This document shows, one piece after another, positions 55,558-63,710 of a DNA stretch of 64,000 nt (the first letter of the stretch is position 1; the number at the start of each line of letters is the position of its first letter). The stretch is from Paracoccaceae bacterium. GTDB lineage: Bacteria > Pseudomonadota > Alphaproteobacteria > Rhodobacterales > Rhodobacteraceae. A model generated the notes under the pieces. That model had not been told where the DNA came from, ran no database searches, and saw only the letters and a program-made list of their open reading frames with translations. The position numbers were made by a program, and so were the translations under genes. Location of the stretch: contig JAKIUB010000006.1 in NCBI GenBank assembly GCA_021647745.1, positions 1 to 64,000 of the forward strand, in the 5' to 3' direction.

Positions 55558-55576
55558 AAAAAAAGGAAAATAAACA

Positions 55577-55909
55577 ATGGCATATGATGTAAACGGCACC
55601 ACGGTTGAGCATGATGAAGAAGGCTACATCACCAACCTGTCCGAGTGGACCAAAGAGCTGGCAGACGTGATTTCGAAAGCCGAAGATATCGACATGGGCG
55701 AAGAGCACTGGGCTGTGGTCAACTTTCTGCGCGATTACTATGAGGAATACCAGATCGCCCCGGCCGTGCGCGTGCTGATCAAATCGATCAAAAAATCCAT
55801 GGGGCCGGAAGTTGGCAACAACAAATATATGTATGAGCTGTTCCCCTACGGGCCGGCCAAACAGGCTTGTAAAATTGCCGGCCTGCCCAAGCCGACCGGT
55901 TGTGTGTAA
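55577..55909 (+). CDS. dsrC: Sulfur carrier protein DsrC
   Basis: A 110-residue DsrC/TusE protein with the flexible C-terminal arm KQACKIAGLPKPTGCV carrying both conserved cysteines (C98 and the penultimate C109). It carries sulfur from DsrEFH to DsrAB and as a trisulfide or disulfide interacts with DsrMKJOP. Both cysteines being present marks a true DsrC rather than a regulatory paralogue. Flanked by hairpins on both sides. Confidence 0.96.
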   Translation: MAYDVNGTTVEHDEEGYITNLSEWTKELADVISKAEDIDMGEEHWAVVNFLRDYYEEYQIAPAVRVLIKSIKKSMGPEVGNNKYMYELFPYGPAKQACKIAGLPKPTGCV

Positions 55910-55934
55910 GTCACACTAACCATCTAAGACTACC

Positions 55935-55966
55935 GCGTTTCGGGTGGGGAGAATTACCCGAAGCGC
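55935..55966 (+). promoter_or_regulatory. Hairpin between dsrC and dsrM
   Basis: GCGTTTCGGGT (55935-55945) pairs over 11 positions with ACCCGAAGCGC (55956-55966, one G-T pair) around a 10-base loop. It begins 26 bases after the dsrC stop and ends before the dsrM ribosome site GGGAGGGG. No T-run follows, so it looks more like an RNA-stability or attenuation element than a full terminator. Confidence 0.5.
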
Positions 55967-55985
55967 ATCAAAGGGAGGGGTTATC

Positions 55986-56741
55986 GTGATTTCCACGGTA
56001 TTTGCAGTGCTGTTCTATCTGGCTACGATTTTGCTGGTGGTTGGCGTCGGGATGAAGGTGATGAAATACGCCCGCACCCCTGTGCCGCTGAAAATCGTTG
56101 TTTCCCCTGCCCCGCGCACCAAAAGGGGTGTGGTTTTGCGGATGTTCCGCGAAGTTATCTTCTTTGAAAGTCTGTTCAAATCCAATAAATGGATATGGAT
56201 ATTTGCCTATCTGTTTCACTGGGGTATGCTGATTGTGCTGCTGCGCCACCTGCGCTATTTCACCGAGCCTGTCTGGTGGTGGGTCGAGCTGATGCAGCCG
56301 CTGGGCAAGCTGATGGCCTTTGTGATGCTGGCCGGCCTGCTCGGCCTGTGGGCGCGCCGCATCTTTCAGGAGCGGATCCGCTATATTTCCAACCCGTCTG
56401 ATCACCTGATGCTGGCACTTCTGGTGGGTATTGCCGGCACCGGCACGCTGATGACCTATGTTACCCGCACCGATGTTATTATGGTTAAATCCTATATGCT
56501 TGGCCTACTGCGCTTTGATATCCGCGAGCTGCCGCTTGACCCTATTTTGTTGTCCCATCTCGGGTTGGTGGTGATCTTGATGATCATTTTTCCGATTTCC
56601 AAGCTGATACATGCGCCCGGCCTGTTTTTTGCCCCGAGCCGCACGCAGGTCGATAATGCCCGCGAAAAGCGCCATATATCAAAATGGGCTAGAAATCTGC
56701 CGCCATTGCCCGAAGGCATACCCAAGAAAAAGGAGGGTTAA
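55986..56741 (+). CDS. dsrM: DsrM, cytochrome b-like membrane subunit of DsrMKJOP
   Basis: About 251 residues with five to six membrane helices and several His in helices (YLFHWGMLIVLLRHLRYF, then HLMLALLVGIAG and LLSHLGLVVILM), as expected for a NarI-like dihaem b subunit that exchanges electrons with quinone. GTG at 55986 follows GGGAGGGG; a GTG at 55944 is open too but sits in the hairpin. It precedes dsrK by 3 bases. Confidence 0.93.
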   Translation: MISTVFAVLFYLATILLVVGVGMKVMKYARTPVPLKIVVSPAPRTKRGVVLRMFREVIFFESLFKSNKWIWIFAYLFHWGMLIVLLRHLRYFTEPVWWWVELMQPLGKLMAFVMLAGLLGLWARRIFQERIRYISNPSDHLMLALLVGIAGTGTLMTYVTRTDVIMVKSYMLGLLRFDIRELPLDPILLSHLGLVVILMIIFPISKLIHAPGLFFAPSRTQVDNAREKRHISKWARNLPPLPEGIPKKKEG

Positions 56742-56744
56742 GCC

Positions 56745-58289
56745 ATGGCTGCACTAGATATGAACGCCGAAGGTGGCCCGAAATTTGTTGGCGACCCGCT
56801 GAAGATCCCCAAGATCGAATGCGGCGCGATGATGGATACCAATACCTATAAAGCCGCTCCCGCACATAACGAGCCACTGGGCTTTCCCGGCGAGCTGCTG
56901 GAGAACTGGCAAGAGGTCGCCATTGCCAAACTCGGTGAGCTGGCCGCTACTAACCGTGCCTTTCAGGTATATCTTGATACCTGCGTAAAATGCGGAGCCT
57001 GCACCGATAAATGCCACTATTTTCTTGGCACCGGAGACCCGAAAAACATGCCGGTAGCAAGGCAAGACCTGCTGCGCTCGGTTTATCGCCGTTATTATAC
57101 CTTTGCGGGCAAATACTTCCCGTGGCTGGTCGGCGCGCGTGACCTTACCCGCGAGGTGCTGGACGAATGGTATACCTATTACCACCAATGTTCGCAATGT
57201 CGCCGCTGCGCGGTTGCCTGCCCCTACGGCATTGATACCGCCGAGATTTCCATGGCGGCCCGTGAAATTCTGGATACGGTTGGCGTGGGTCAAAAGTATT
57301 GCAACGAGATTATCGCCAAGTTGAAAAAGACCGGCAATAACCTCGGGATGAACCCTAAAGCACTGCGCGCCACGCTGGAAGACCTTGAGGAAGATCTTGA
57401 GGAAGAAACCGGCATTCCGATCAAGCTGCCGCTGGATGTGCAAGGCGCGGATATCCTGCTCATCACCCCTTCAGCGGATTTTTTTGCCGAGCCGCATATT
57501 GATGGTTTGCTGGGTTATGCCAAGGTGTTTCATGCCGCAGGCGTGAACTGGACCATCAGCTCCTATGCCTCTGAAGCCGCTAATTTCGGCATGTTCATCG
57601 GCTCTTATGAAAACATGCGCGAGGTCAGCTGGCGCATTCGGCAGGCGGCCAAGGATCTGGGCGTGAAGCGGATTGTATTTGGCGAATGCGGCCATGCTTG
57701 GCGGGTGGGGTATTCCTTCCTCAACACCCTTGCCGGCCCGTTTGACTTTCTGGATCAAAACTATCCTATCCCGCAGCATATCATGGAGTTCACGTCGGAT
57801 GCGATTGATGACGGATTGCTGAAGATCGACAAATCCAAAAACGACGAGTTTGTGATGACCTATCACGATAGTTGCAATGTGGCGCGTGGCTCTGCGATGG
57901 GCCGCAAGGAAGGCGGGCAATTCGATTTGCCGCGCAAGGTGCTGCAAGCGGTGTGCAACCACTATTACGAAATGGAGCGCGACACGATCCGCGAAAACAC
58001 CTTTTGCTGTGGCGGGGGTGGCGGCTTGCTGACCGACGATCTTATGGACCTGCGCATCAAGGGCGCCGCTCCGCGCATGACCGCGATGCAGCAGGTAAGT
58101 GCCGATCACGGCGTAACCCATATGGCGGCGATTTGCGCCATTTGCAAAACCCAGTTTTCCAAGGTGATGCCAAAATACGGCTATGAAATGGACAACATCA
58201 TGTCTGTTCACCAATTGGTTGCCAATGCCGTCATCCTTGACGGGCAAGAAACAGAGGCCGAAGCGGCTACAGCGGAGGAAACCCCATGA
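56745..58289 (+). CDS. dsrK: DsrK, HdrD-like iron-sulfur subunit of DsrMKJOP
   Basis: A 514-residue protein. Two [4Fe-4S] motifs lie at C80-C83-C86-C90 and C149-C152-C155-C159. Two CCG-type blocks follow (FGECGHAWRVGY, then YHDSCNVARGSAMG, NTFCCGGGGGLLTDD and CAICKTQFSK), forming the noncubane-cluster domain of heterodisulfide reductases. It handles the DsrC disulfide/trisulfide on the cytoplasmic side. It overlaps dsrL by 4 bases. Confidence 0.95.
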   Translation: MAALDMNAEGGPKFVGDPLKIPKIECGAMMDTNTYKAAPAHNEPLGFPGELLENWQEVAIAKLGELAATNRAFQVYLDTCVKCGACTDKCHYFLGTGDPKNMPVARQDLLRSVYRRYYTFAGKYFPWLVGARDLTREVLDEWYTYYHQCSQCRRCAVACPYGIDTAEISMAAREILDTVGVGQKYCNEIIAKLKKTGNNLGMNPKALRATLEDLEEDLEEETGIPIKLPLDVQGADILLITPSADFFAEPHIDGLLGYAKVFHAAGVNWTISSYASEAANFGMFIGSYENMREVSWRIRQAAKDLGVKRIVFGECGHAWRVGYSFLNTLAGPFDFLDQNYPIPQHIMEFTSDAIDDGLLKIDKSKNDEFVMTYHDSCNVARGSAMGRKEGGQFDLPRKVLQAVCNHYYEMERDTIRENTFCCGGGGGLLTDDLMDLRIKGAAPRMTAMQQVSADHGVTHMAAICAICKTQFSKVMPKYGYEMDNIMSVHQLVANAVILDGQETEAEAATAEETP

Positions 58290-60226
58290 ACGATCACAAG
58301 CATACATTCCGGCGTTATGAAGAGGGCGAAACCCCTGATGATTGGGATCTCGAAGAGAAGATTTTCCAGCAGGATACCTCCTATAAATGCCCGACCTATG
58401 TGCATAAAACCGCGCCCTGCTCCGGCTCCTGCCCCTCGGGCCACGATATTCGCGGCTGGCTGGCGATTGCGCGCGGCATGGATAAATCTCCGCTCGAAGG
58501 TCAGGCGTGGCAGGAATATGCCTTTCATAAAATGGCCGAGGCCAACCCGTTTCCGGCTTCCATGGGCCGTGTTTGCCCTGCGCCCTGCGAGGCGGGCTGT
58601 AACCGCAACGAGGTCGATGATTACGTTGGCATCAACGCGGTGGAGCAATATGTCGGTGACTGGGCCAATGAGCACGGCGTGAAGCTGGCCGAAGTGGGGG
58701 CCGATACCGGCTTCAGGATTGCCGTGATCGGTGGTGGCCCGGCTGGCTTGGCAGCGGCGTATTTCATGCGCCGTGATGGCCACAAGGTTACGGTTTTTGA
58801 GGCCAACGGCAAGCTCGGCGGCATGATGCGCTACGGCATTCCGGGCTACCGGACCCCACGCGATATGCTCGATACCGAAATTGGCCGGATCATTGATATG
58901 GGCGTGGAAGTGCGGCTGAATACCAAGGTCGGTGTTGATGTATCTGTGGCCGAGCTGGAAGACGGCTATGACGCTATTTTCTGGGCGCTGGGCGCACAAA
59001 AAGGCCGCCCGCTACCCATTCCGGGCTGGGATGGCACCGAGAATTGCATCGACGGGGTCGAGTTTCTGGACGCGTTCAACAAAGGCTGGGTGGTTGGCAC
59101 CGCCAAGCGCATTGTGGTTGTTGGCGGGGGTGATACCTCCATTGATGTTGCATCCGTGGCGCGGCGTTTGGGCCATGTGACCAATGTAGCCAAAACCGAG
59201 CACGCCGATGGCACGGTGATTGATTTTACCGCGAAAGACGCGGCTGGCGTGGTGGTGCGTGAAGGCATGCACGCCACGCTGACCTCGCTTTTCCCGGTCG
59301 AGCAAATGACCGCCGCCGAGCATGAGCGCGAGGATGCCAAGCGCGAAGGTGTGGATATAAAAGGCTCGGTAATGCCACTTGAAGTGCTGAAAGATGCCAG
59401 CGGCAAAGCCACGGGCCTGCGCATGTGTGAATGCGTGATGAAGGGCAATGCGCCTGAGGCGATTGAAGGCACCGAGTTTGTGCTTGAAGCCGATATCATC
59501 ATCGCCGCCATCGGCCAGGCCGGTGACTTCGAGGGTATCGACGGGCTGGACAATGGCCGTGGCTTTATTGATATCGAGGCCGGTTACAAGGTGAAGGGCA
59601 AAGACAAGCACTTCGCCGGTGGGGATATTTTGAAGCCACACCTGCTGACCACCGCCATCGGCCATGGCCGGGTTGCGGCTGAAACCATCGCTGACTATCT
59701 GGATGACGGCAACATCGCCAAGCGCCCGAAAATCGACATTGCCAGCTTTAACCTCTTGGAAGAGCTGCACGAGCGTGGCCGTGATCCGGCCCCTTATGAG
59801 CACCCCGGCGAGACCCGCGGCACCGATAGCGCCGATTATGCGGTGCATAACTATGAAGACCGCTCCGACGGCCAGATCACCAAACACACCGAGCTTTACA
59901 AGGGCCACTTCCCCTATGTGGCCCGCGAGGTGCGTGACGAAGTGCATATCGAGGGTGATGATGTGTTGGGCAATTTTGAAGAGCGCATCATTGCTTATTC
60001 CGAAGAGCAGGCGGTCAAGGAAGGCGAGCGTTGCATGTCTTGCGGCATGTGTTTTGAATGCGACAACTGCGTGATCTACTGCCCGCAGGACGCGGTATCG
60101 CGCGTGAAGAAAGGTGACCGCACCATCGGGCGCTATGTGGAGACCGATTATGGCAAATGCATCGGTTGCCACATTTGCGCCGATGTTTGCCCGACAGGCT
60201 ATATCCAGATGGGGCTGGGAGGTTAA
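58286..60226 (+). CDS. dsrL: DsrL, NAD(P)-dependent oxidoreductase of the rDsr pathway
   Basis: A 646-residue iron-sulfur flavoprotein of the GltD type. N-terminal Cys appear in CSGSCPSGHDIRGW and CPAPCEAGCNRNEVDD. The FAD motif is VIGGGPAGLAAAYFMRRDG and the NAD(P) motif VVVGGGDTSIDVASVARR. The C-terminus carries two ferredoxin clusters (CMSCGMCFECDNCVIYCP and CIGCHICADVCPTG). DsrL is the electron partner of DsrAB and is essential for sulfur oxidation in Allochromatium. Its presence supports the oxidative direction. Confidence 0.95.
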   Translation: MNDHKHTFRRYEEGETPDDWDLEEKIFQQDTSYKCPTYVHKTAPCSGSCPSGHDIRGWLAIARGMDKSPLEGQAWQEYAFHKMAEANPFPASMGRVCPAPCEAGCNRNEVDDYVGINAVEQYVGDWANEHGVKLAEVGADTGFRIAVIGGGPAGLAAAYFMRRDGHKVTVFEANGKLGGMMRYGIPGYRTPRDMLDTEIGRIIDMGVEVRLNTKVGVDVSVAELEDGYDAIFWALGAQKGRPLPIPGWDGTENCIDGVEFLDAFNKGWVVGTAKRIVVVGGGDTSIDVASVARRLGHVTNVAKTEHADGTVIDFTAKDAAGVVVREGMHATLTSLFPVEQMTAAEHEREDAKREGVDIKGSVMPLEVLKDASGKATGLRMCECVMKGNAPEAIEGTEFVLEADIIIAAIGQAGDFEGIDGLDNGRGFIDIEAGYKVKGKDKHFAGGDILKPHLLTTAIGHGRVAAETIADYLDDGNIAKRPKIDIASFNLLEELHERGRDPAPYEHPGETRGTDSADYAVHNYEDRSDGQITKHTELYKGHFPYVAREVRDEVHIEGDDVLGNFEERIIAYSEEQAVKEGERCMSCGMCFECDNCVIYCPQDAVSRVKKGDRTIGRYVETDYGKCIGCHICADVCPTGYIQMGLGG

Positions 60227-60228
60227 CC

Positions 60229-60696
60229 ATGAAACAGCTGCTGACATCGCTGCTGGCTATGGCAGCTCTTCTGATTTCGCCGAGCTACGCGCAAAGCCTG
60301 TTTCCCAGCGTTCCAAAAGCGCTGGGCGAGCCACACCCGGAGGGCAATGAATATTGGCGCATCAACCACCCGGCGCTACTTGCCCATGATCGGGATCTGG
60401 TAGTGCTGGAGGGTATTCGCGATGTTGATGCCTCGCTGACAGGCTGTGTGGTTTGCCACGCGGTAAACGGGCCGGATCAGGCCCCCGTTCAATCGCCGGT
60501 CAGCGCCGACTCGCCAGATAATTCTTGCCGGGTTTGTCATGAGTATGTGGCAGTTAAAATCGGCTGTTTTACCTGCCATGCCTCGGTGCCGGCAATGGAA
60601 GATGTGGCCCGGATATTGCCCGAATACAGCAACTCCGATGAAGGCTGGCGCGCCTATCTGGAGGATTTGTCAAACCTACAGAGGGTGTCCCAATGA
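60229..60696 (+). CDS. dsrJ: DsrJ, periplasmic trihaem cytochrome c
   Basis: A 155-residue protein with a signal-like N-terminus (LLTSLLAMAALLISPSYAQ) and exactly three CXXCH motifs: CVVCH (73-77), CRVCH (100-104) and CFTCH (113-117). It is the periplasmic part of DsrMKJOP. It starts 2 bases after dsrL and overlaps dsrO by 4 bases. Confidence 0.95.
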   Translation: MKQLLTSLLAMAALLISPSYAQSLFPSVPKALGEPHPEGNEYWRINHPALLAHDRDLVVLEGIRDVDASLTGCVVCHAVNGPDQAPVQSPVSADSPDNSCRVCHEYVAVKIGCFTCHASVPAMEDVARILPEYSNSDEGWRAYLEDLSNLQRVSQ

Positions 60697-61463
60697 CCAA
60701 CCCCTCCAAAAAACCAAAAGGTGCAGAAATCTCGCGGCGGGATATTCTGAAATCGGGCGCGGCGTTGGCCACCCTCACTCTGGCACCGGGGGTCACGCTG
60801 ATGGCCTTTGGCGGCAAGGCATCCGCCAGTGAAGATATGCCCGCTGACGGGCTGAAGCCCGGCGCGCGCTGGGGGTTGCTGATAGATGCCGGTAAATGCC
60901 CCGAAGATTGCTCCGCCTGCGTTGCAGCCTGCTCCACCGAGCAGGGCTGGGAAAATAACGGCCTTGATACCGACCCGCAATGGATCCGCAAGGTCACCCT
61001 CAAGGAAACCGCCACCGGGCGCACTAATTCCTTGCCGGTGATGTGCCAGCATTGCGAAAACCCGCCCTGTGTGGATGTCTGCCCGACGGGTGCGTCCTTC
61101 AAGCGCGAAGACGGGATCGTGCTGGTCAACCGCCATACCTGCATCGGGTGCCGCTATTGCATGATGGCCTGCCCGTTCAAGGCGCGCTCTTTTGTGGCCG
61201 CGCCGGTCACAGGCCAAAAAAGCTATTCACCGCGCGGGGTTGGCACGGTCGAGGGCTGTAATCTTTGTGTGCACAAAATCGACCGTGGCGACGGCACTAC
61301 CGCCTGTGTCGAAGCCTGCACCGCAACGGGCAATAACGCGATGATGTTCGGGGATCTTAACGACCCCCAATCCGAAATCGCCATTGCTGTTGCCACCTAT
61401 GCCAGCCAGGAGCTACGGGCCGATCTTGGCCTCGGGCTTGGCGTGCGCTACCAGAATATTTAG
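60693..61463 (+). CDS. dsrO: DsrO, periplasmic ferredoxin-like subunit
   Basis: A 256-residue protein with a twin-arginine signal (EISRRDILKSGAALATL, R15-R16). Four cysteine clusters follow: CPEDCSACVAAC, CQHCENPPCVDVCP, CIGCRYCMMACP, and CNLC with CVEAC further on. It moves electrons between DsrJ and DsrP on the periplasmic side. Confidence 0.95.
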   Translation: MTNPSKKPKGAEISRRDILKSGAALATLTLAPGVTLMAFGGKASASEDMPADGLKPGARWGLLIDAGKCPEDCSACVAACSTEQGWENNGLDTDPQWIRKVTLKETATGRTNSLPVMCQHCENPPCVDVCPTGASFKREDGIVLVNRHTCIGCRYCMMACPFKARSFVAAPVTGQKSYSPRGVGTVEGCNLCVHKIDRGDGTTACVEACTATGNNAMMFGDLNDPQSEIAIAVATYASQELRADLGLGLGVRYQNI

Positions 61464-61475
61464 GGGGAAACGAGC

Positions 61476-62687
61476 ATGGAACGGATTACTTACCGCGAGC
61501 TGAGATCAACCCCAAAGGTCTGGGGGCTGATGGCGCTTTGTGCCGCTTTTGTCGGCGCGGCCGGCATAGAGGTGTTTTATCTGGCCAAATACGGCCCTAT
61601 TATTACCGGCCTTAACAACCAGATCGTCTGGGGTGTGCCCCATGTTTTTGCCATTTTTCTGATTGTTGCCGCTTCGGGCGCGCTGAATGTATCGTCCATC
61701 GGCTCGGTTTTTGGCAAAATGGCCTATAAGCCGGTGGCGCGGATGGCCAATCTGCTGGCAGTGGCGTTGTTGATTGGCGGGTTGGCTGTGCTGGTGCTTG
61801 ACCTTGGCCGCCCGGAGCGGCTGATTATGGCGATGTATACCTATAATTTCACCTCGATATTCGCGTGGAATATTCTGCTTTATTCCGGTTTCATCGGGGT
61901 TGTGGCTATATACCTTTATGCGCTGATGGCGCGAGGGGTCAGCCCCAAAGCCCTGAAGGCCGCAGCACTTTTGGCCTTTATCTGGCGCTTGGCGCTGACA
62001 ACCGGCACCGGCTCTATCTTTGGCTGGCTGGTGGCACGCACCGCCTACGATACCGCGATTATGGCGCCGATGTTTATTGCCATGTCGTTTTCATTTGGCA
62101 TGGCAATGTTTATGCTGGTGATGATACTGACCACTTCCATCACCCACCGGGTTTATTCGCCAGAGCTGCGCACACGACAAGCGCGCCTGCTCGGGGTTTT
62201 TGTGGCGGCCGTGTTGTATTTTGTTATCGTTTACCACCTCAGCAATATTTATCTGGCCAAAAAAACCGCCTACGAGAGCTGGATATTGCTCAATGGCGGC
62301 ATTTATACATGGCTGTTCTGGGGTGGGCAGGTGCTGATCGGCAGTATCCTTCCGATGATCCTGCTCTTCCATCCCAAAATCGACACCAAAAAAGGCTATG
62401 TGCTACTTGCGGCGCTCTTGGTCGTGGTTGGCGGTTTTGCCCAGCTTTATGTTATTATCGTTGGCGGGCAGGCTTATCCGCTGGAAATATTCCCCGGCTT
62501 CGAGGTGTCGAGCAGCTTTAGCGACGGGGTGGTCAATTCCTATACGCCGAAGCTGGGAGAGTTTGCCTTGGGCTTTGGCGGGATCGCGCTGGCGCTGATG
62601 ATCGCGGGGCTTGGCATGAAGTTCTTGCGTATTGTGCCCGAGAACCTTTCGGATGATAATGTCGATCCGGCTGTTTTGGCCGACTAA
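61476..62687 (+). CDS. dsrP: DsrP, NrfD-like integral membrane subunit
   Basis: A 403-residue protein of the NrfD/PsrC family with about ten membrane helices; blocks such as VLDLGRPERLIMAMYTYNFT and TSIFAWNILLYSGF are typical. It interacts with the quinone pool and DsrO. It ends the DsrMKJOP set. Confidence 0.94.
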   Translation: MERITYRELRSTPKVWGLMALCAAFVGAAGIEVFYLAKYGPIITGLNNQIVWGVPHVFAIFLIVAASGALNVSSIGSVFGKMAYKPVARMANLLAVALLIGGLAVLVLDLGRPERLIMAMYTYNFTSIFAWNILLYSGFIGVVAIYLYALMARGVSPKALKAAALLAFIWRLALTTGTGSIFGWLVARTAYDTAIMAPMFIAMSFSFGMAMFMLVMILTTSITHRVYSPELRTRQARLLGVFVAAVLYFVIVYHLSNIYLAKKTAYESWILLNGGIYTWLFWGGQVLIGSILPMILLFHPKIDTKKGYVLLAALLVVVGGFAQLYVIIVGGQAYPLEIFPGFEVSSSFSDGVVNSYTPKLGEFALGFGGIALALMIAGLGMKFLRIVPENLSDDNVDPAVLAD

Positions 62688-62703
62688 ACACACCGGAGGG
62701 CCA

Positions 62704-63708
62704 ATGGCACTGCACCCGTTTTCCAAATACGTGGCTATTCTTGGCCGCGGCAAAACCAAACAGCGCGCGCTGACCGTGGAGGAGGCACGCGACAGCATGG
62801 CAATGATCCTGCGCGGCGAGGCCGAACCGGAGCAGATAGGCGCGTTTTTGATGCTGCTGCGCCTGAAGGAGGAGTCCCCAAGCGAAATCGCCGGCTTTAC
62901 CCTTGGCGCGCGCGATGTGCTTTCCTTGCCCGCAACCATACCCGAGGTCGATATCGACTGGTCATCTTATGCCGGAAAGCGGCGGCAACTGCCGTGGTTT
63001 TTACTTGCGGCTTTTTTGTTGGCGCAAAACGGGGTGAAGGTATTTATGCACGGGGCGTCCGAGCATACGCCAGGGCGGGTTTATACTGATGATGTCCTGA
63101 AATACCTCGGGTTTCCGATCGCTGACAGCCTGCAAGAGGCTTCCGATCAGATCACGCTACGCAATTTTTCCTATACACCGCTGGAAGTGTTGTCGCCCAA
63201 GCTGCAAGCCCTGATGGGGTTGAAGCCGCTTTTGGGCCTGCGCTCGCCGGTGCACAGCTTTTCACGCATGATCAACCCGTTTGGAGCGCCGGTTATGCTA
63301 CAAGGTATTTTCCACCGCGGGTTTATGGATATCCATGCCGGCGCTGCTAGCATTCTCGGCCAGCCCGTGGCGGCGGTTTTTCGGGGCGAAGGCGGCGAGA
63401 TCGAGCGGAGGCCCAACAAGCCAACCCTGGTCGGCACCATCATCGGCACTGGCGATATGCAGACAGAAACATGGCCGCAATTGCTGTCAGAGGGCCACGC
63501 GCCCCCTGACGAGGAAATGGATATTTCCGGCTTGGTTGATCTCTGGCACAACAAGCTGGAGAGCGCCTACGCTATCGCTTCCGTAACCGGCACGCTTGCG
63601 ATTGCGCTCAAGGCGCTGGGCAAGGCCGAAAGCATGAGCGCAGCCCAGATGCTGGCCGAAGATATGTGGGCCAAGCGAGACAAATCCTACTTGCCGCTCA
63701 AAGCCTAG
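62704..63708 (+). CDS. TrpD2-like (glycosyl transferase family 3) protein
   Basis: A 334-residue relative of anthranilate phosphoribosyltransferase. The N-terminal helical domain (RALTVEEARDSMAMILRGEA, then EQIGAFLMLLRLKEESPSEI) is followed by the catalytic-type alpha/beta domain (KVFMHGASEHTPGRVYTDDV, then GLRSPVHSFSRMINPFGAPV). Tryptophan genes are absent nearby, and the TrpD2/YbiB branch fits better; YbiB binds nucleic acid. It is 16 bases after dsrP and 2 before dsrN, so it belongs to the operon, though it is not part of the classical dsr set of Allochromatium. Confidence 0.85.
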   Translation: MALHPFSKYVAILGRGKTKQRALTVEEARDSMAMILRGEAEPEQIGAFLMLLRLKEESPSEIAGFTLGARDVLSLPATIPEVDIDWSSYAGKRRQLPWFLLAAFLLAQNGVKVFMHGASEHTPGRVYTDDVLKYLGFPIADSLQEASDQITLRNFSYTPLEVLSPKLQALMGLKPLLGLRSPVHSFSRMINPFGAPVMLQGIFHRGFMDIHAGAASILGQPVAAVFRGEGGEIERRPNKPTLVGTIIGTGDMQTETWPQLLSEGHAPPDEEMDISGLVDLWHNKLESAYAIASVTGTLAIALKALGKAESMSAAQMLAEDMWAKRDKSYLPLKA

Positions 63709-63710
63709 CT

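Noticed and set aside
57471..58307. 278-codon minus-strand frame inside dsrK
   Set aside because: Antisense to the well-supported dsrK reading; no ribosome site or motif.
59012..60247. 411-codon minus-strand frame
   Set aside because: Antisense to dsrL, whose FAD, NAD(P) and ferredoxin motifs are clear.
62704..63708. Tryptophan biosynthesis trpD
   Set aside because: No trp genes nearby, and the sequence fits the TrpD2 branch better; gene symbol left empty.
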